Assembly: GCA_002118135.1 (NCBI GenBank)
Contig: BDIU01000325.1
Span: 62,001 to 126,000, forward strand
Source: Trebouxia sp. TZW2008
Lineage: Eukaryota; Chlorophyta; Trebouxiophyceae; Trebouxiales; Trebouxiaceae
Length of the DNA stretch: 64,000 bases
Direction of reading: 5' to 3'
Below the pieces are notes generated by a model. That model made no database searches. It was not told the DNA's origin and saw only the letters and a list, made by a program, of their open reading frames with translations. The position numbers and the translations under genes are program-made. Below are positions 30,389 to 44,400 of this stretch, piece after piece (position 1 is the stretch's first letter; every line of letters begins with the position of its first letter).

Positions 30389-33300
30389 TTAATTCAAACT
30401 CGGCATTGGCATGTCCATGCCAGAGAACAAATCCTGCTGAAGCACTGTCTTCAGATCGCCTCTCCATGTCACGTCAGGATGCAAGCTCTGTTCAGCAAAG
30501 TCACAGATGCAACCAATGTCATCCTTGTAGCCTTCCACCAAGCCTTGAATCATCGGATATTTACACTCATCCAACACTTCAGAGTGATAGAACTCGCAAG
30601 TCTGCATAACGGCAAAACAAGTTCAGGACAAACATTGCCAACAAAATACAGAGCGAGAAGCATGAAATTGCCGCATGACACAACATGCGTGTGATCATGA
30701 CAGCAGACAGTCGCAGCTGCACAGTTACTCAGAGCAGAGCCTTTGCGCATGTCCGCGCTATCATCAATATCATGTGTGCGGACATTGACAAGCACTGATG
30801 TACTTACCCACTCATCTCGTAGATCCAGAATTTGGACAGCTAGTGGACGATCGTCCCTCTGTGTCTCTGAGGGCATGAACCACTCCATGTTCTGTGTCAG
30901 GATGTAGACAAACAGGCAGCCTACAGCCCATATGTCTTGCTCTGTTGCACCAATGGGTCTGATTTGCATGCAATGGGCACCGACCAACTCTGGGGATGCA
31001 AAGGCCAGGCTGTATTGCATCCATCTTGGTGCGCTAGATGCTGTCCCTGCAATGCAACCAAGGCATCAAGCCATGTGCTTACATGAGCCAAACGTGGGAG
31101 AATACCAACTCAACCAGCAATGAAAATACAGTCTAGATGGATGTTTCCAGACTTTCAGCGTCAGCAGCAGCTGCTACAGAAATCTGCAAGACATTGAAGG
31201 GCAAGTCTGGTAAGAACATGCATGTGTATAATTCCAGCATGGCTCGTATTTCTAAGAGGGCAGTGATATATTACGACAAGCATATGGACCACACAAGCTT
31301 TTCTAGATCTACAAAATCCCCAGCTCGGCAGGCAGAAGCATAAACGACTCCCAATGACAGCATAGACAAGTATGCATGCCAGTATTGCAAGCAACAAGAC
31401 TGCTATGTGTCAATTTTGTCAATGGCGCAATCCTGGTTAGTGGCCTTACAACTGCTTGTATGCAGGAGTTTGATCCAGCTCAAGTGGCAAGCTTTCCATG
31501 TTTTGTTGGTGGCATTGACATATCTTTAGGGTTTAGATACAAGACTGACCTTTGTATGCAGCAGATCCTGATAAATCTATCACGCAGCAGTTGAGGAAGC
31601 TGCCGTCATCAGCAACTTGGATCATCAGGTTGTCAGGCTTCAGATCACACACTCCCCGCCCTTGAGCATGGAAGCCCTCTAGCGCCTGTACACAAAAAAC
31701 AGCATCAGCATTGAGACAGCAATCAGGATTGCCTGATACAGTCAAACATGCGCGTTTGGAAGATAATCCTCACCTCATGTACCTGTACATGTGCATGCAC
31801 AGGCACTTGTTGAGTGATGTTTGACTGGAACCAAGGCAACATGTCGGCCAAATGTGCGAGTTGGGCATGATGTGACGTGCTGTACGACACAAGCCACAGC
31901 AAGCAAACATGTTGCACCTGTCTCAAAAGGGTATGTCTCAATAGCTAAGCATTCCCTGTATCGCTAAAGTAGAAGTAAAAATGTTTGCCAAACTCTTTTA
32001 GTTGCATGATGTTGTGTTCAGAGACCATTGCATCAAGTGCAGCAGATTCTGCCAAGTGGCAGATAGAGAGGGAGAGAGCGTGCTTACAATCAGAATATCC
32101 CATGCAACGCGCTTTCCAGCTTGCATCCATGCAGCCGCCTTTTCTCCTTGCTTGTACCTTCCAGCTTCGATTGCAAGTTTTGTACAGCAGCATCCAAATT
32201 CATGCCTTCTACGAATCTGTGACAGCAACCACAAGAAGTTGCAGTGTCAGCTGTACACTCAACCAACCAGGTCATGCAAGTGCAGCAGCTGGCAGGCAGA
32301 CGTCTGTACCATTGCAACTGTTGAAACGTGCCTGCAAATGCTTGAACACCATGTTATGCTTCACAGCATGCAGTACAAGCTGCATCTCAACTCACCATTG
32401 CCAGAGCTGATGGCAGGATGTTCTGCAAGACAATACCACCTGGCAATGGCTGTGAATGACTCCCTTGCTGAGCAAATTGCAGACCAACGTGAGGACCTGG
32501 AGATAGGAGATGTAAGTGATGCGACAAGTCAGGAAGACTGACCTAGTCATAACCCACAATTGCTCCTGGTTGGTATCAGGGCAGCAGCTCTTGAATGCAG
32601 CCAGTCCCTGAACCATATTTGGCAAGCCAAGAGCCAGGTGCAGGCTCTCCAGCTCTGCATGGGCGAACTCCTTCTCTTGGAATATCTCATACGGCAGCTG
32701 CTTGCAAGCGCATGCCTCCACTGTGCCATCTGGCATACAAAGGTGCCCACTGCAAATACACAGGACTGAGTCAAGGGTCAGCAACTGAGGTAAATGCAGG
32801 TCAGTCTTACAAATGCAGGCCTACACACCTCCGCTGTGCTGTGTGACCTGCACACATCACATATATAGGACTGCGTCAGGGGTAGCAAACTAGAGCAGCA
32901 TTCAGGTAGATATTGCAATTCAGCCCTATTAAAGCATACATCAGCATATTGACAAGATCAACTGCTGAAACTGATTAAGGCACAAAATGGTGAGATGACC
33001 AAAGACGCTTGACCAAGCAAAGAGCGTTGTGGGTACAGCAACTGCAAAGGCCTCTCTGAACATATGTCTGAGGGAACATGCCCAGGGGAGGCTGATTGGA
33101 TGCAGCCAAGAAAGATGGCAATGCAACCAATGGACATTAACACAGTTGCCAGAATGAGAGAACTCACTAGAGGACTTCAGTGCCCCTGCTGGTCTTGCCA
33201 ATCACCCCAACTCCCTCAGCAAGTACAGACACAGCAGCGCTGAACGGCGATGCCACCATCTCCCAGGCGCCCTCTGGGGCTGCTGGGAACAGCCCTTCAT

Positions 33301-35418
33301 GGCGCTGCTTCAGCGCATCGCACGCACTCAGGAGCTGCAAATTTTGCACGTTCTGTCAGTAGATGCAGACATGCAAATCCTGAGCACATTACATAAGCGT
33401 AATGCCCAACACATCGTACTAAGTCAGCTTAGCAGCTCTCACAGCCATCATTGGTCAGCAGGTTGACAAGCAGATGTGACCAAAGCAGCAAACACAGCAT
33501 TGTAGAGTGTGCAGCGCACAGCCACTACTGCTTGCAACAATAACAGGCTGGACACGTACACAGCATATGCATGTTTCTTGTGATGCATCAGTCAACACTG
33601 ATTTTACCTCTTCCTCATGCAGGCTGCTGTTGGCTGCTTCATTACACACCCTTCCAGCACCTTCAAAATGCTGTAGGCCAGCCTGCACAGACACATGCAA
33701 TGCTTCAGAGGCAGAAGCAGCAGCAGCAGAAGCAAGACAGACATTCAAATATACATGGCTGTGAATGCTTGGGTGAGCAGGCACTGCGATTCATGTCAAG
33801 GACCAACCTCACCTGACAGCACAGCATCAGCACAGTGGATCCAGTACGCAGCACAGATGCTCACCCATGTAAAGTCATCTCAAGGCAGGTCAGTGCTTCA
33901 GGAGACTTACAGTCTCACACATAAACATGTGCTAGTGATAATCCTGCAAATGATGACAGATACTCACCAAAGAAGGACCTTGCTGGAAGCTCTGCAGAAA
34001 GGCCGCCATGTTGAAACCGCCAAAGCTTGGAGCGTCGCTGCTGGCATGCTCTGCACCCTCCGCTGCATCCTCAGCAGCCTGCAAGCAACAGAACTAAGTC
34101 AGCATGAAATGCCTGGCCTGTTGTTTGGATGCATGTTTCAGTGCCGGTTCCTTAGTGATGATTCGAACACACTCGACTGCACACAAACTTGCAACTTTGC
34201 ATCTGTCATCATCGAGTGCCGTGGCAGCTGCTGTGCATCGACAAGACAAGCTTGCTGGCTATCATTGAGTTGTTGCAGATTCAGAAGTATAGGTGTGTAG
34301 ATGTTTGACAAAGGGCGTGCTGGATTTGGGTTTGACAAGCTGCCATCACATGCACATCATCATCCCTGGATGATGCTCAGGTGACTACAACAAACAAGAA
34401 AGAGGTCAACATCAACTCAGAAAACCTATGTTTGTCTGTCATACAGACTCATCTGTTCCCAGACAGGATCACAGTCTCCTTACCTGCTCATCATTGCTGC
34501 TCCAGTCATCAGTGGTCTGCACTTGCATTGCTGCTGCTGTGTTTTCCTCTGACAAGTCTGCAGACCCTGCACCCTCATGCAACTGTCCCTCATGAACTGC
34601 GGTTGCCTCATCCCAGCCATCTGCCACTGTTGCATCCTCATGCAACTCTCCCTCCATTGAGGTTGCCTCCATCCTTCTTCCTTCTATTGGGCTTCCCTCC
34701 ATCATGCCTCCCTCTGCTGGGAGACCCTCATACCGGCCATCTGCCACTGCTGTACTCCCACTCAACTCTCCTTCCACTGAGGTTGCCTCCATCATTACTC
34801 CCTCTAGTGCTTGGTGGTGCTCACTCAAAACCTGCAGAATTTATTTATTGTATCAGCAGATGCAGATGTGCAGAGCCCAACATAATTATGCAGAAACAAG
34901 CATGATGCTGAACGCAGTGTGTGGGGTCAATCAAGCAGCGATTGAGGCACTTAGTCGTCAAGAGGGAAACAAGTTTATACGAGAAACCCGGCACTAGACA
35001 GCATGCAGAGGACAAGCACCCTTGCTTGTAACAACTATACGCTGGGTATGCACACAACATTTGCATGTGTGCTGTTATGGGTCAACACCTCTTGCACACG
35101 CACGTCATCGGTCTCTGCGTTGTTGCTTGCCCTTCCGGCACCCTCAAAATGCTGTAGGCCAGCCTGCACAAGCACATGCAATGCTTCAGAGGCAAGCAGC
35201 AGCAGCAGCAGCAAGACAGACAGTCCACCACACACGGCTTAGGATGCTTCTCTTCAGCAGGCACTGCTGTTACCAAAATTCAACCTGACCTAGTTTTATA
35301 GCAGTAGCACAGTGCAGCCAGTAAGCAGCACAGATGCTCATCTCTGGCTGCTTACTGGAGTCATTCGAAGATTGTTCAGGGCTTCTTTGGACACTTACAA
35401 CCTCACAAGTTGACAGCA

Positions 35419-35450
<32 letters not shown>

Positions 35451-38400
35451 ATGATGATGTTGATGATGATGGCGACAATGACAATGATGGTGCTAATGGT
35501 GACTCAGGCAATGCTGTTCCTACGCGGTCATCTGGTGAGGATGATGATGATGACAATGATGATGGTAATGATGATGGTGATGATGACAAAGATGGTGATG
35601 ATCACAATGCTGTTGGAGGTGATGAACATGCAAATGATGACAGAAGCTCACCAAAGAAGGACCTGACTGGATGCTTTGCAGAAAGGCCGCCAGATCGAAA
35701 GTACCAAAGCTTGCAGCTCCGCTGCTGGCATGCTCTGTACTCTCCGCTGTCTCTTCATTGGCCTGCAAGCAATGCAATCCAGTCAGCATCAAGCAGTTGG
35801 CGATCCCTCTGCATGGTTCAGCGCTTTTACCTGAGTAGTACTTCCAAGGACGCACGCAACTTGACGTGCACTCACGACAGTGCATCTGTCATGCTGAAAT
35901 GCTCTGATAACTGCTGTGCATCAACAAGGCTTTGCAAAACTGTTCCCTATATTCCAAATCAGGGCAGATCAAAAGGCCACTACCTGCCCATCATTGCCTG
36001 CCCAGTCAGCAGCTGACTCAAGCGGGGCCTCAATGTTCTGCGCTTGTAGCGCTGCCGCTGCCTCTCCCTCTACTGGGAGTCCCTCATCACAGCCATCTGC
36101 CACTGTTCGATCCTCATGCAACTCTCCCACCACTGGGGTTGCCTCCATCATTCTTCCCTCCACTGGGCTTCCCTCCATCAGTCCCTCCGCTGGGCTTCCC
36201 TCATCCAAGCCGTCTGCCACTGTCGTACCCTCATGCAACTCTCCCTCCACTGAGGTTGCCTCCATCCTTCCTCCCTCTACTGGGGCTGCTACCATCCCTA
36301 TTGCCTCATCTGGGTCTTCCGCAATCATCCTTTCCTCCACTGAGGTGCCCTTGTCTGACCCTTCTGCTACATTCTCACGATCCACTACATTTGCCACCTG
36401 CAAGCACAAATTGATCATGCCAGGTCCTGAGTGTAATTGCTTGGCTGGATAGAGCAACTAAGTCAGAACAGAAGGTAGATTGCGACCACAACAAATTGGC
36501 ACATGATGGTCGCAGTCATTCCAGCATCTACAGGGTTGAGTCAGCCCAAAGGCATCACACCTGATAATTAACAGCAGCAGCAGCATCAGCATCATAATAA
36601 TGTCCAGCAGCATTGCTTTCTGGAAGGTGCGCTGGGTGTGTCACAAGCCCCAAGTCATTATCATTCTGGTGCAGCAAGTCAGACGTCATGGCATCACAGC
36701 AACGACAATGACAAGGACATGATGCACGTTCTGGCACAGGTTCTAGGTGTGTTATGTGCGGCACAACTTTTGTCTTGCCATGCCTCACAGCAAGGCAAGC
36801 CAGGTTGTTGCATGTGCAGTTTGTGCATGCAAGCTGGACACAAGAGGAAGGTAAGCTACCTGGCTTGTAGAGGGCAGAAGCTCTTGGGCGCCCTGGTCAC
36901 GCTCTGCTCTGAAGGCTGCAATAAGGTTGTCAGGGTCAGCCTGCTTCTTGCCAGCTGCATTCCCGCCATTCTGCACGTCACAAAAGGCTCTCATCTTCAG
37001 ATTCAGGTCACAAAGTGATCTCTACTCCTGACTTTGAGGCAGGGCTGTTGCTCAGCAGCACTGCTAGGTTGGAATTGGCGGCAAAGCAAGTTCGCAACAG
37101 TACACAGAAAAGAACTTGGCTGTCACTTTTGGTGGCAAAGCGAGGCCACTGCAGCAAAAACAAGAACACTCAGTGGCAGGTTCAACAGCAAGGCCAGCTT
37201 ACAACAGCATGCATAAGCATACCTGGCTGCCACGCTGGGTGGCTGTGAGATTGTACAGGTGCTGATGGAAGGCAGCATTGTCTGCTGCATTTCCTGCTGG
37301 TCCCCTGCCAGAGAATGTCAGCTTCCTGCCGGCTGCCTCCTGCTCCCTGTTGAATACTGCTGCTCGCCTGGCAGGGAGTGCCAGCTTCTTGCCAGCTGCC
37401 TCCTGCCTGATGTTCAGTGCAGGCTGTTCCACGCTCGTCACTGAGCTAGATGCGCCGTGCTTGCTATCAACAGCTTGGTCACCATCCTGTATTGCACAAA
37501 GGCCTGAATGACTTTGCATGTGACTGTCAGCAGTACTGTGACTGCTCAAGGGCCCTTGTCTTGCGATTGCTGACAAGCTGTGTGCAGACGCAGCAGATTG
37601 CATGCACTTCAAGCAGGCAAAGCAAGCTGGACTTGGACGTTGTCATGACATGTGCTGGTGAATGATGATGACACTGACAATGACAATGCTACACACCCCT
37701 CTGGACCCCAGAAAGCCTGCATTAAAAGGCAATCATCTGAGGCATACATGCAATAGGCTCTGGACAGCACCCTGGGTTGTCCCAACTAGCCGCACTCAAG
37801 TCAGCTTCACATGTGCACACACCAGTTGCAAGGTGGCTTCTGCTCAGGGGAACAGCAAAGATTGTGCATACTGGTTCGGTCTGCCTTCCTTGTATATGCC
37901 TGCGCTGATGTGCCTTAAGCACAAGCTTTCCTGACGACCCCTCATTCATGATGGCAAAACTAGCATACAGCACACCACATTGCCATATGCATGCATGGTT
38001 GAAAATCATACCTGGTCGGCTGAGCTTCCTGCCTGTTCATGTGCTGGCACCTGCAACTCCTTGACCTCCTTGTTTCCCTTGTGCTTCTTCTTCACAGCTA
38101 TGCTAAGCTGCTTCCTCTCAGAGTCAGAGAAATGACCCTGCACAAACATGACAGACAAGCATTACATAGAGACCTGGCAAGTCACAAATGCATGCCATTC
38201 AGCATTATCTTAGTGTGGCATAGCATAGGCTTAGGCTTTCATATCAACATCAACATGATGATCTCCAACACCAGAAATGTCAATGGTACCAGTAGCAACA
38301 ATCAGAAACCAATAGTAATAGCTGTTGCACATTCCAGCACAACACTGGGTGTACATGTACCCAGACACATCTGACAAGTGTGTACCTTGTGAGGCAGTAG

Positions 38401-41400
38401 CTAAAGGTGCCATTTGCTGTGATGCTAAATGCCTTGCACACAGTAGTCATAGTGTCTTTCCTGATTCATCAACAGCAAAAATGCAGCTTGTGTGCGATCC
38501 ATTCCAATATGCATTACACAGAGCACACATGCTCTGCATAATGTGCCATTTTACCTTGAGCTGTTCAAGGGCTTGGTCACTGGCCTGGATTGCTGCCAGC
38601 AGCTGAATCTCCTTCAGTTCTGCTTCTTCCAGCAACTTTTGCTGCCTGCATCAGCATCTCCGATGAGCAAACTGAAACCGTCACAAAAAATAGATGACAC
38701 AGCTTTCAACACATTTCTAAGCTTTCAGATGAATCGGGCAGCACAGTGCACAAGTAATGGCAAGTGGCACAAGATCAGCACAAGCAGCAAATACCTGGCA
38801 CACTAATTTTGCAATGCAAAATTTGAGCCGCAGAGCGATGAGCGAGATGTGTTGATGCATGCAAGTACCTGAGGCAACTTGCAGAGATGTCATTGAGTTG
38901 CTGCTGCAGCTCCAGGGTCTGACACTCAAGCTTTCCTTTCAATGCATTGGTTGCATCCAGCTGGTCAGTAAGAACAGCAAGCTTGTCCTGCAAAGCACCA
39001 CCTCAGCATCAGAAGTTTGACATATGCACTGACGTAGATGCACCATATGCTTGATTCCAGGGGGTTGCAAGTCCTCAGGTCTAGAAGCACTAATGATTGC
39101 AGGTCAGCAACTTCTGCATCAGCCTGCAGCGCCACAACAGTTCACTTGATTGGATTACTGACAACCCGGCAGGGTGTGAGACTACACGCAAACTGCAGCA
39201 CAGGTCTTGACTGCTACGCTGTAGTGCACGCAGCACTGACAGACAGACAGACAATATACAAACAGAGGACTGACCTCGACGTGACACTGAGGTGCACACA
39301 GCACAGACGTACAGAAAAAAAAAAGGCTGACACGCGGACAGACAGGGCTGACCTCAGTTTCAGCCTGAGCTTGATCAGCCGCAATCTGTGCACTAACCAG
39401 CTGATCCTTGCTCTCCCGTTCCTGTTTGAGCTGGTTCTGCATCCTACATACCATGCCCAGGGATTGACTGTGACTGTGCAAAACCGTAACTCATAGTTTA
39501 GTCTCTATTGCCTGAACCTTCCATAGCAGAGTTGTCAGAACACACATTGCAAGCAGTGATGTTGCATTGCAATCTCAGGTCATACATGCTGATTGGAACT
39601 ACGCAAAGCAAACTGCATGGGACCAGTAGTAGGTCAGCTGGATGTGACTGTACACCTCAGAGCACCAGCCGTTGCCCAAGGCGAAGTCAACCAGATGCTT
39701 TGCTTGTGGCAAACTTGGCATTTCCTACATCATCAGCAACTAGGCCACTGCAATGATGCAACAAGACCAAGGCAACTTGGCACCAATTGAATCAACACAT
39801 GCACAAACTGGATGCACTGTGGGTTGCACTGGGCTTGTACCTGTCTGCAGCCATGATGTGAGTTTGCAACTCTTTTTTGAGGTCTGCAACCTCCTTCTCA
39901 AACTCACTGAAACCTTCTTCTGCAGCCTTTGACTGCTGGTCAGCTGATACCAACTGGTCCTGCAGGGACGACAGGATCAGTTAGAAAGACTATCTTCCCA
40001 ACTCATCGACGTCTGACAACAGAGGGTGACAAGGCTTGAAGCAGCTCGATGGAAATGCCACAATGAGCTCACCTCCATGCGCATGACCATAACACGCGGA
40101 CAACACCATCAGCCAGCCCTTGTTGAAAGATGTGTAGAGTGCAGAAGAAGCAACAAAGAAGCCGGTCAGAGCTTGGCAGTGATGCATGCAGTTGTTAGAC
40201 CTTGACACAGGGCACTCTCTGTCATGCAAGGTGCAGCCAGTGTTGAGTCACCTGAATCTGTGCGAGGGAGTCATCAAACTGCGTCTGCTTTGCAGACAGC
40301 AGTTCCTCTGTGTCTTGCTGCTGCTCCTCAATCAAGGCGTGCAGTCTGCATGTCAGCAGGCAAATTGTGTCTGAAATGCTAAAAACGCATGCAGTCATAC
40401 TTTAGGTACTGATTGCAACAGCTGAGAATTGGCATGATCTCACTGTCAGACACTTTGAGCCAGCTGTAGACGAACAAATGGTGTCTGAGCTGCTCAAAAG
40501 CATGCAGCCACATTTAGGTTGCTGAATGTAACAGCTGAGTACAGAAACAACCACACTACCCTGCATGTTGGACCCGGGAGCTCCGCAGCACAGTATTTGA
40601 TTGGTTTGAGATGCTGAGAGGTTTTGTCTACAACAGATACAAGCAAATGAACAAATGAATTTACCTGTCAGTGTAATGGACCTGGTCTGACAGCTGCTGC
40701 CTCAGAGTCAGCAGCTGTACATCTGAAGCCTTGGCAACCTTGGCAGCATTTAACACTTTCTCCTGCAGCATATCGAGCGTGGTCAAGTTTTGCCAAGCGA
40801 GTGTACTATCCATGCATGCATCACAAGACAGAAGACACAAGACATGCTTATCAGCATTCCATAAAGCCCAGAGCAATTGCATTGGCTCAAGATCTGACAC
40901 AGAAACTTGGCTACAATGCAAAAGATTGCAGTCAACCCAGGCTGAGCCAATGCTTGAGCATGGGCTCATCACAAATGCAACACCAGCAAAAGCTTCACAA
41001 TGCAGACACTCTGCAGTTGGCACAACTGACCTGGGCTTCTGCCAGGGCTTTCTCAGACCCTTCTTGCACAGCTGTCAGGGTTTTTGAAGAGTCCTCTCTC
41101 TGAGCTGTAAGAGCCTGAGAAGACTCTTCTTGGTGGCGTGTGAGGAGCTGTTCATATCGCTCCTGTTGCATTGCTAGAGCAGCAGCTGATTCCACATTTT
41201 GGGCCGCAAGAGCATCCTCAGACTCTGTATCTTGGGCAGAAAGGGTGTTGGCAGCTTCTGCCCTTGCATCTGCCAGGATCTTTCCACTGTCAAAAATCTG
41301 AGCTGCTAGAGTAGCAGCTGATTCTGCCCTTTGGGCTGCAAGAGCATGCTCAGACTCTGCCTCTTGGGCAGAAAGGGTGTTGGCAGCTTCTGCCCTTGCA

Positions 41401-44400
41401 TCTGCCAGGGTCTTTCCACAGTCAGCAATCTGAGCTGCTAGGGTTGCTGCAGATTGTGCTGCCTGGGCTGCAAGGGTTTTCTTCGAGTCGGCCTCCTGGG
41501 CAGAGAGGGTTTTGGCAGCCTCTGCCCTTGCATCTGCCAGGGTTTGGGCAAAGTCGTCACTCTGGTCTGCTAAGGCATTGGCAGATGCCGCTTCAAAAGC
41601 TGCCAGTGCCTTGGTAGACTTTGCCTGGTGAGATGACAGAACCTCTGCAGACGCAGCCTTTTCAGCTGCCAGCATGTTGTCCCAATCGGCCTTCTGGTCT
41701 GCTAAGGTCTGGTCAAAGGCAGCTTTCTGAGCAGCCAAAGCATGACCAAACTCCTCAAGGCGAGCCTGCAAGGTGCTAGCTGAGGCACTCTCATGAGCCT
41801 TGAGGGCCCTGGCAGATTGCTGTCGTTGAGCTGCCAGCAACTGAGCAATCTCTGCTGCTAGGGTAGTCACTGCGTCGCTGAAGTCCTGGTGTTGAGATGC
41901 AAGGGTGTCAGCACAGCCTTGACTCAAGGCTGAGAGGCTCTGGTCAAAGCCTGCCTTAGCATCTGCCAACACATTGGCAAATGTCTCCTGCTGAGCTGCC
42001 AACAACACTTGCTTGGAGTGCGTTTCCTGTTCCAAAAGCTCGTGAATCCTGCAGAAAGAAGCAACTCAGTTCATTGGTGCGTCAGGACCTGTCTGCTATA
42101 CACACTGCTGAGACCTTTTGGCAGCCAAATAACCCCAAAACAACTTTCAGCGTGAAAACAAGCCATTGTCTGCCTGTGGTCCATGAAACTATATACTAAT
42201 GATGCATGCATCACCTGGAGGTGTTGGGAAGTGTGCCAGCCATGTTCATGGCACGCTTTGCATGCTGTGGCAGGCCTTAGCACAATGTGTGGCATCACAA
42301 CGTGAAGACAAGAACTCAGACAGATCAAACTGATGCATTTTTGCAGCGCCATAGCAATCACCACAAAGTCGCTGACAGCAATAGCAAGCGCTTATACCTC
42401 TTGGCAGTGGCGTGAGAGTTTGCCAGCTCATGCACAAGCTCTGAGGTTGATGCCTTGGCAGCGTCCCGCTCAGCAATGACTGTAGACACTTGCACTTGGG
42501 CCTCACCAAGCAGAACCTGCACCACACAGCATCGCCATTTGCATCACCACTGCTTGCATGCTGACTGGTGAGTTTCCAGAGCTCTGTTGAGTGGATGAAA
42601 AGCGCTGAACTGCCTCAACACGGGCATACGCAGCATGTTAGACAACTTTCTTCACACTGTTGAAACAGCGCAGGCAGCTGGGACGACAACCTGTGACAGA
42701 GGCCTCTGGCAACATTGCAGTGCCAAGCACAGGTGACCTGCCAGTACAGATCACTCTATCTGAGCAGCAACATTTGCATGCGCCGTGCAGTCAGGAATTG
42801 TCAGCAGGTTTGCCATTGCTATTCACCTGCAGCTCCAGGATGCTGGTGTTGTGCTCAGTCTGCTGTGACCGCAGAGTCAAGTCCCTCTTCTGCAGTTCTG
42901 CCTGGAACTGCTCTTCACTCCTGCAGTGAACCAGAAAAAAGGCTTGCATATACAGCTTGTTTACTTTACCCCTGCTTGCGTTGATCACATGACATGATGT
43001 GCAAGCATCACAGCAAGCTACGGCATGTAGTTGGTTCACAAATTGCTGGCTGATGCAAACGAGGTGCCTCATCTGCGAGCACCAATATGCAGGTATAACA
43101 GAAAGCTCGTGTATGCACTCAGCAGCAGACCACTGGCTGGTTGATTTTGCATGCAAGCATCAGGTGGTTGCATCCTTTGACAGATGCTGTATAGCCATGT
43201 CGATAGATACACTAAACAACAGTGAAAAGGGAACAGGGCAAGTAATTTGACTTAATGGTAAGCTCACTTTCTGCTAGAGTGGGTGTGGTCCTGAATCCTT
43301 CTGTGCAGATCTTTGTTGGCCACCATTAGCGCCTTCTTATCTGCTCTGAGGCGTGTTGCGATGCTGATCACTTGCACAAGTTGACCCTGCAACAGTGACA
43401 CCGCTTCATGAGCTTATGTGCAGAATTGCACTAGCATTGATCACAAGGGTCTGTCAGCTGTTGAACCTTGGCATGTTCAGCGCTTCATGTAGTCTGACTG
43501 CAATGGACCAAAAGGCAACACTGTGAATATTGACAGCCAAGTGCATCACAGCAATCTGGTCATGTGCACTGTTTCCGACAAGTCAGTAGTGTAGTAAACA
43601 GAGTTTCAGCCTGCTGTTGCTCAAGAACTAAGCACATTGCATTGAGCAGCTGACAGAGTTTGACACCAAGAACAGAAGATATGAAGGTCAGCGGAGCTGC
43701 TGGCTGGTGACATGCCCATACGGCACATGACAAAGTTGTGGTCACATGCCCACAGAGTGCATGACAGATTTGTGGAGGCTGCACCTGAGTCTCCTGCACA
43801 GCTGCTTCATAGTCAGCCTTGACTGAAGCCAGCAGCTTCCCATCCTTGTTCTTTTCAAGACCCATCACTTTTTGCTGCCTGCAAATGCATTGCTCACGAT
43901 CAGCTCGGGAAGTGTCTGCTGTGACCTCGCTGTCAGCTTCAACCAGGTGCATGCTGATCAATGCTGGGTGTGCAGTGCACTAACTAGTGTATGTCAAGCT
44001 GACAACAATGATTGTTGATGAGCAGTACGATTGGCATACAATGAAAGCAGCTTTCAAGCAGGCTGTGTGCCAGTAACAACAGATGCTTGTCTATTTTCAT
44101 GGTCCAGTGCAATAAAACATGCTCTGTGCAGCGCATCAAGTAACAAGTGTGCAGTATGTTGGCAAGTAAGTGCATTTGGCAAAAGTGAATACATTTGATG
44201 ACGCACCTGGCATAGTCTGCTGTGAGCTTCTTCATGTCTTGCATCAGCTATTCATTAGTACACTCTGTCTCAACCTGCAGGCATTCATGAGTATGAGGTA
44301 ATGCATTGTAATGATGTGCAGGTGACCTCATGATGTACAGCCTACAAAACTCTCCAATCCTGTGTGTTGTTTTGATAGGTGATTGCCCTTTCAGCTGTGT

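Noticed and set aside
31741..31941. Possible extra kinase exon (HHAQLAHLADMLPWFQ) between the helix E and catalytic-loop exons
   Set aside because: Exons 32138-32088 and 31685-31550 join directly in phase 0 and give a normal kinase sequence; including this segment would disrupt helix E.
32400..32500. Possible exon downstream of the kinase hinge exon
   Set aside because: Joining 32543 to 32216 restores VMTRFVEGMNLD, the expected hinge; the intervening open stretch does not fit.
34381..34905. Leucine/proline-rich plus-strand ORF of 174 codons
   Set aside because: It is antisense to the VEGELHE-rich exon 34831-34484, which has better phase and splice-site support.
35334..35666. Methionine-rich plus-strand ORF
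   Set aside because: It is the translation of a GAT/ATG microsatellite inside an intron.
39091..39123. Extra 33 nt exon (ADAEVADLQSL) in the coiled-coil gene
   Set aside because: It fits phase 0-0 and the coiled coil, but its GTGCTT donor is weak; kept only as an optional exon.
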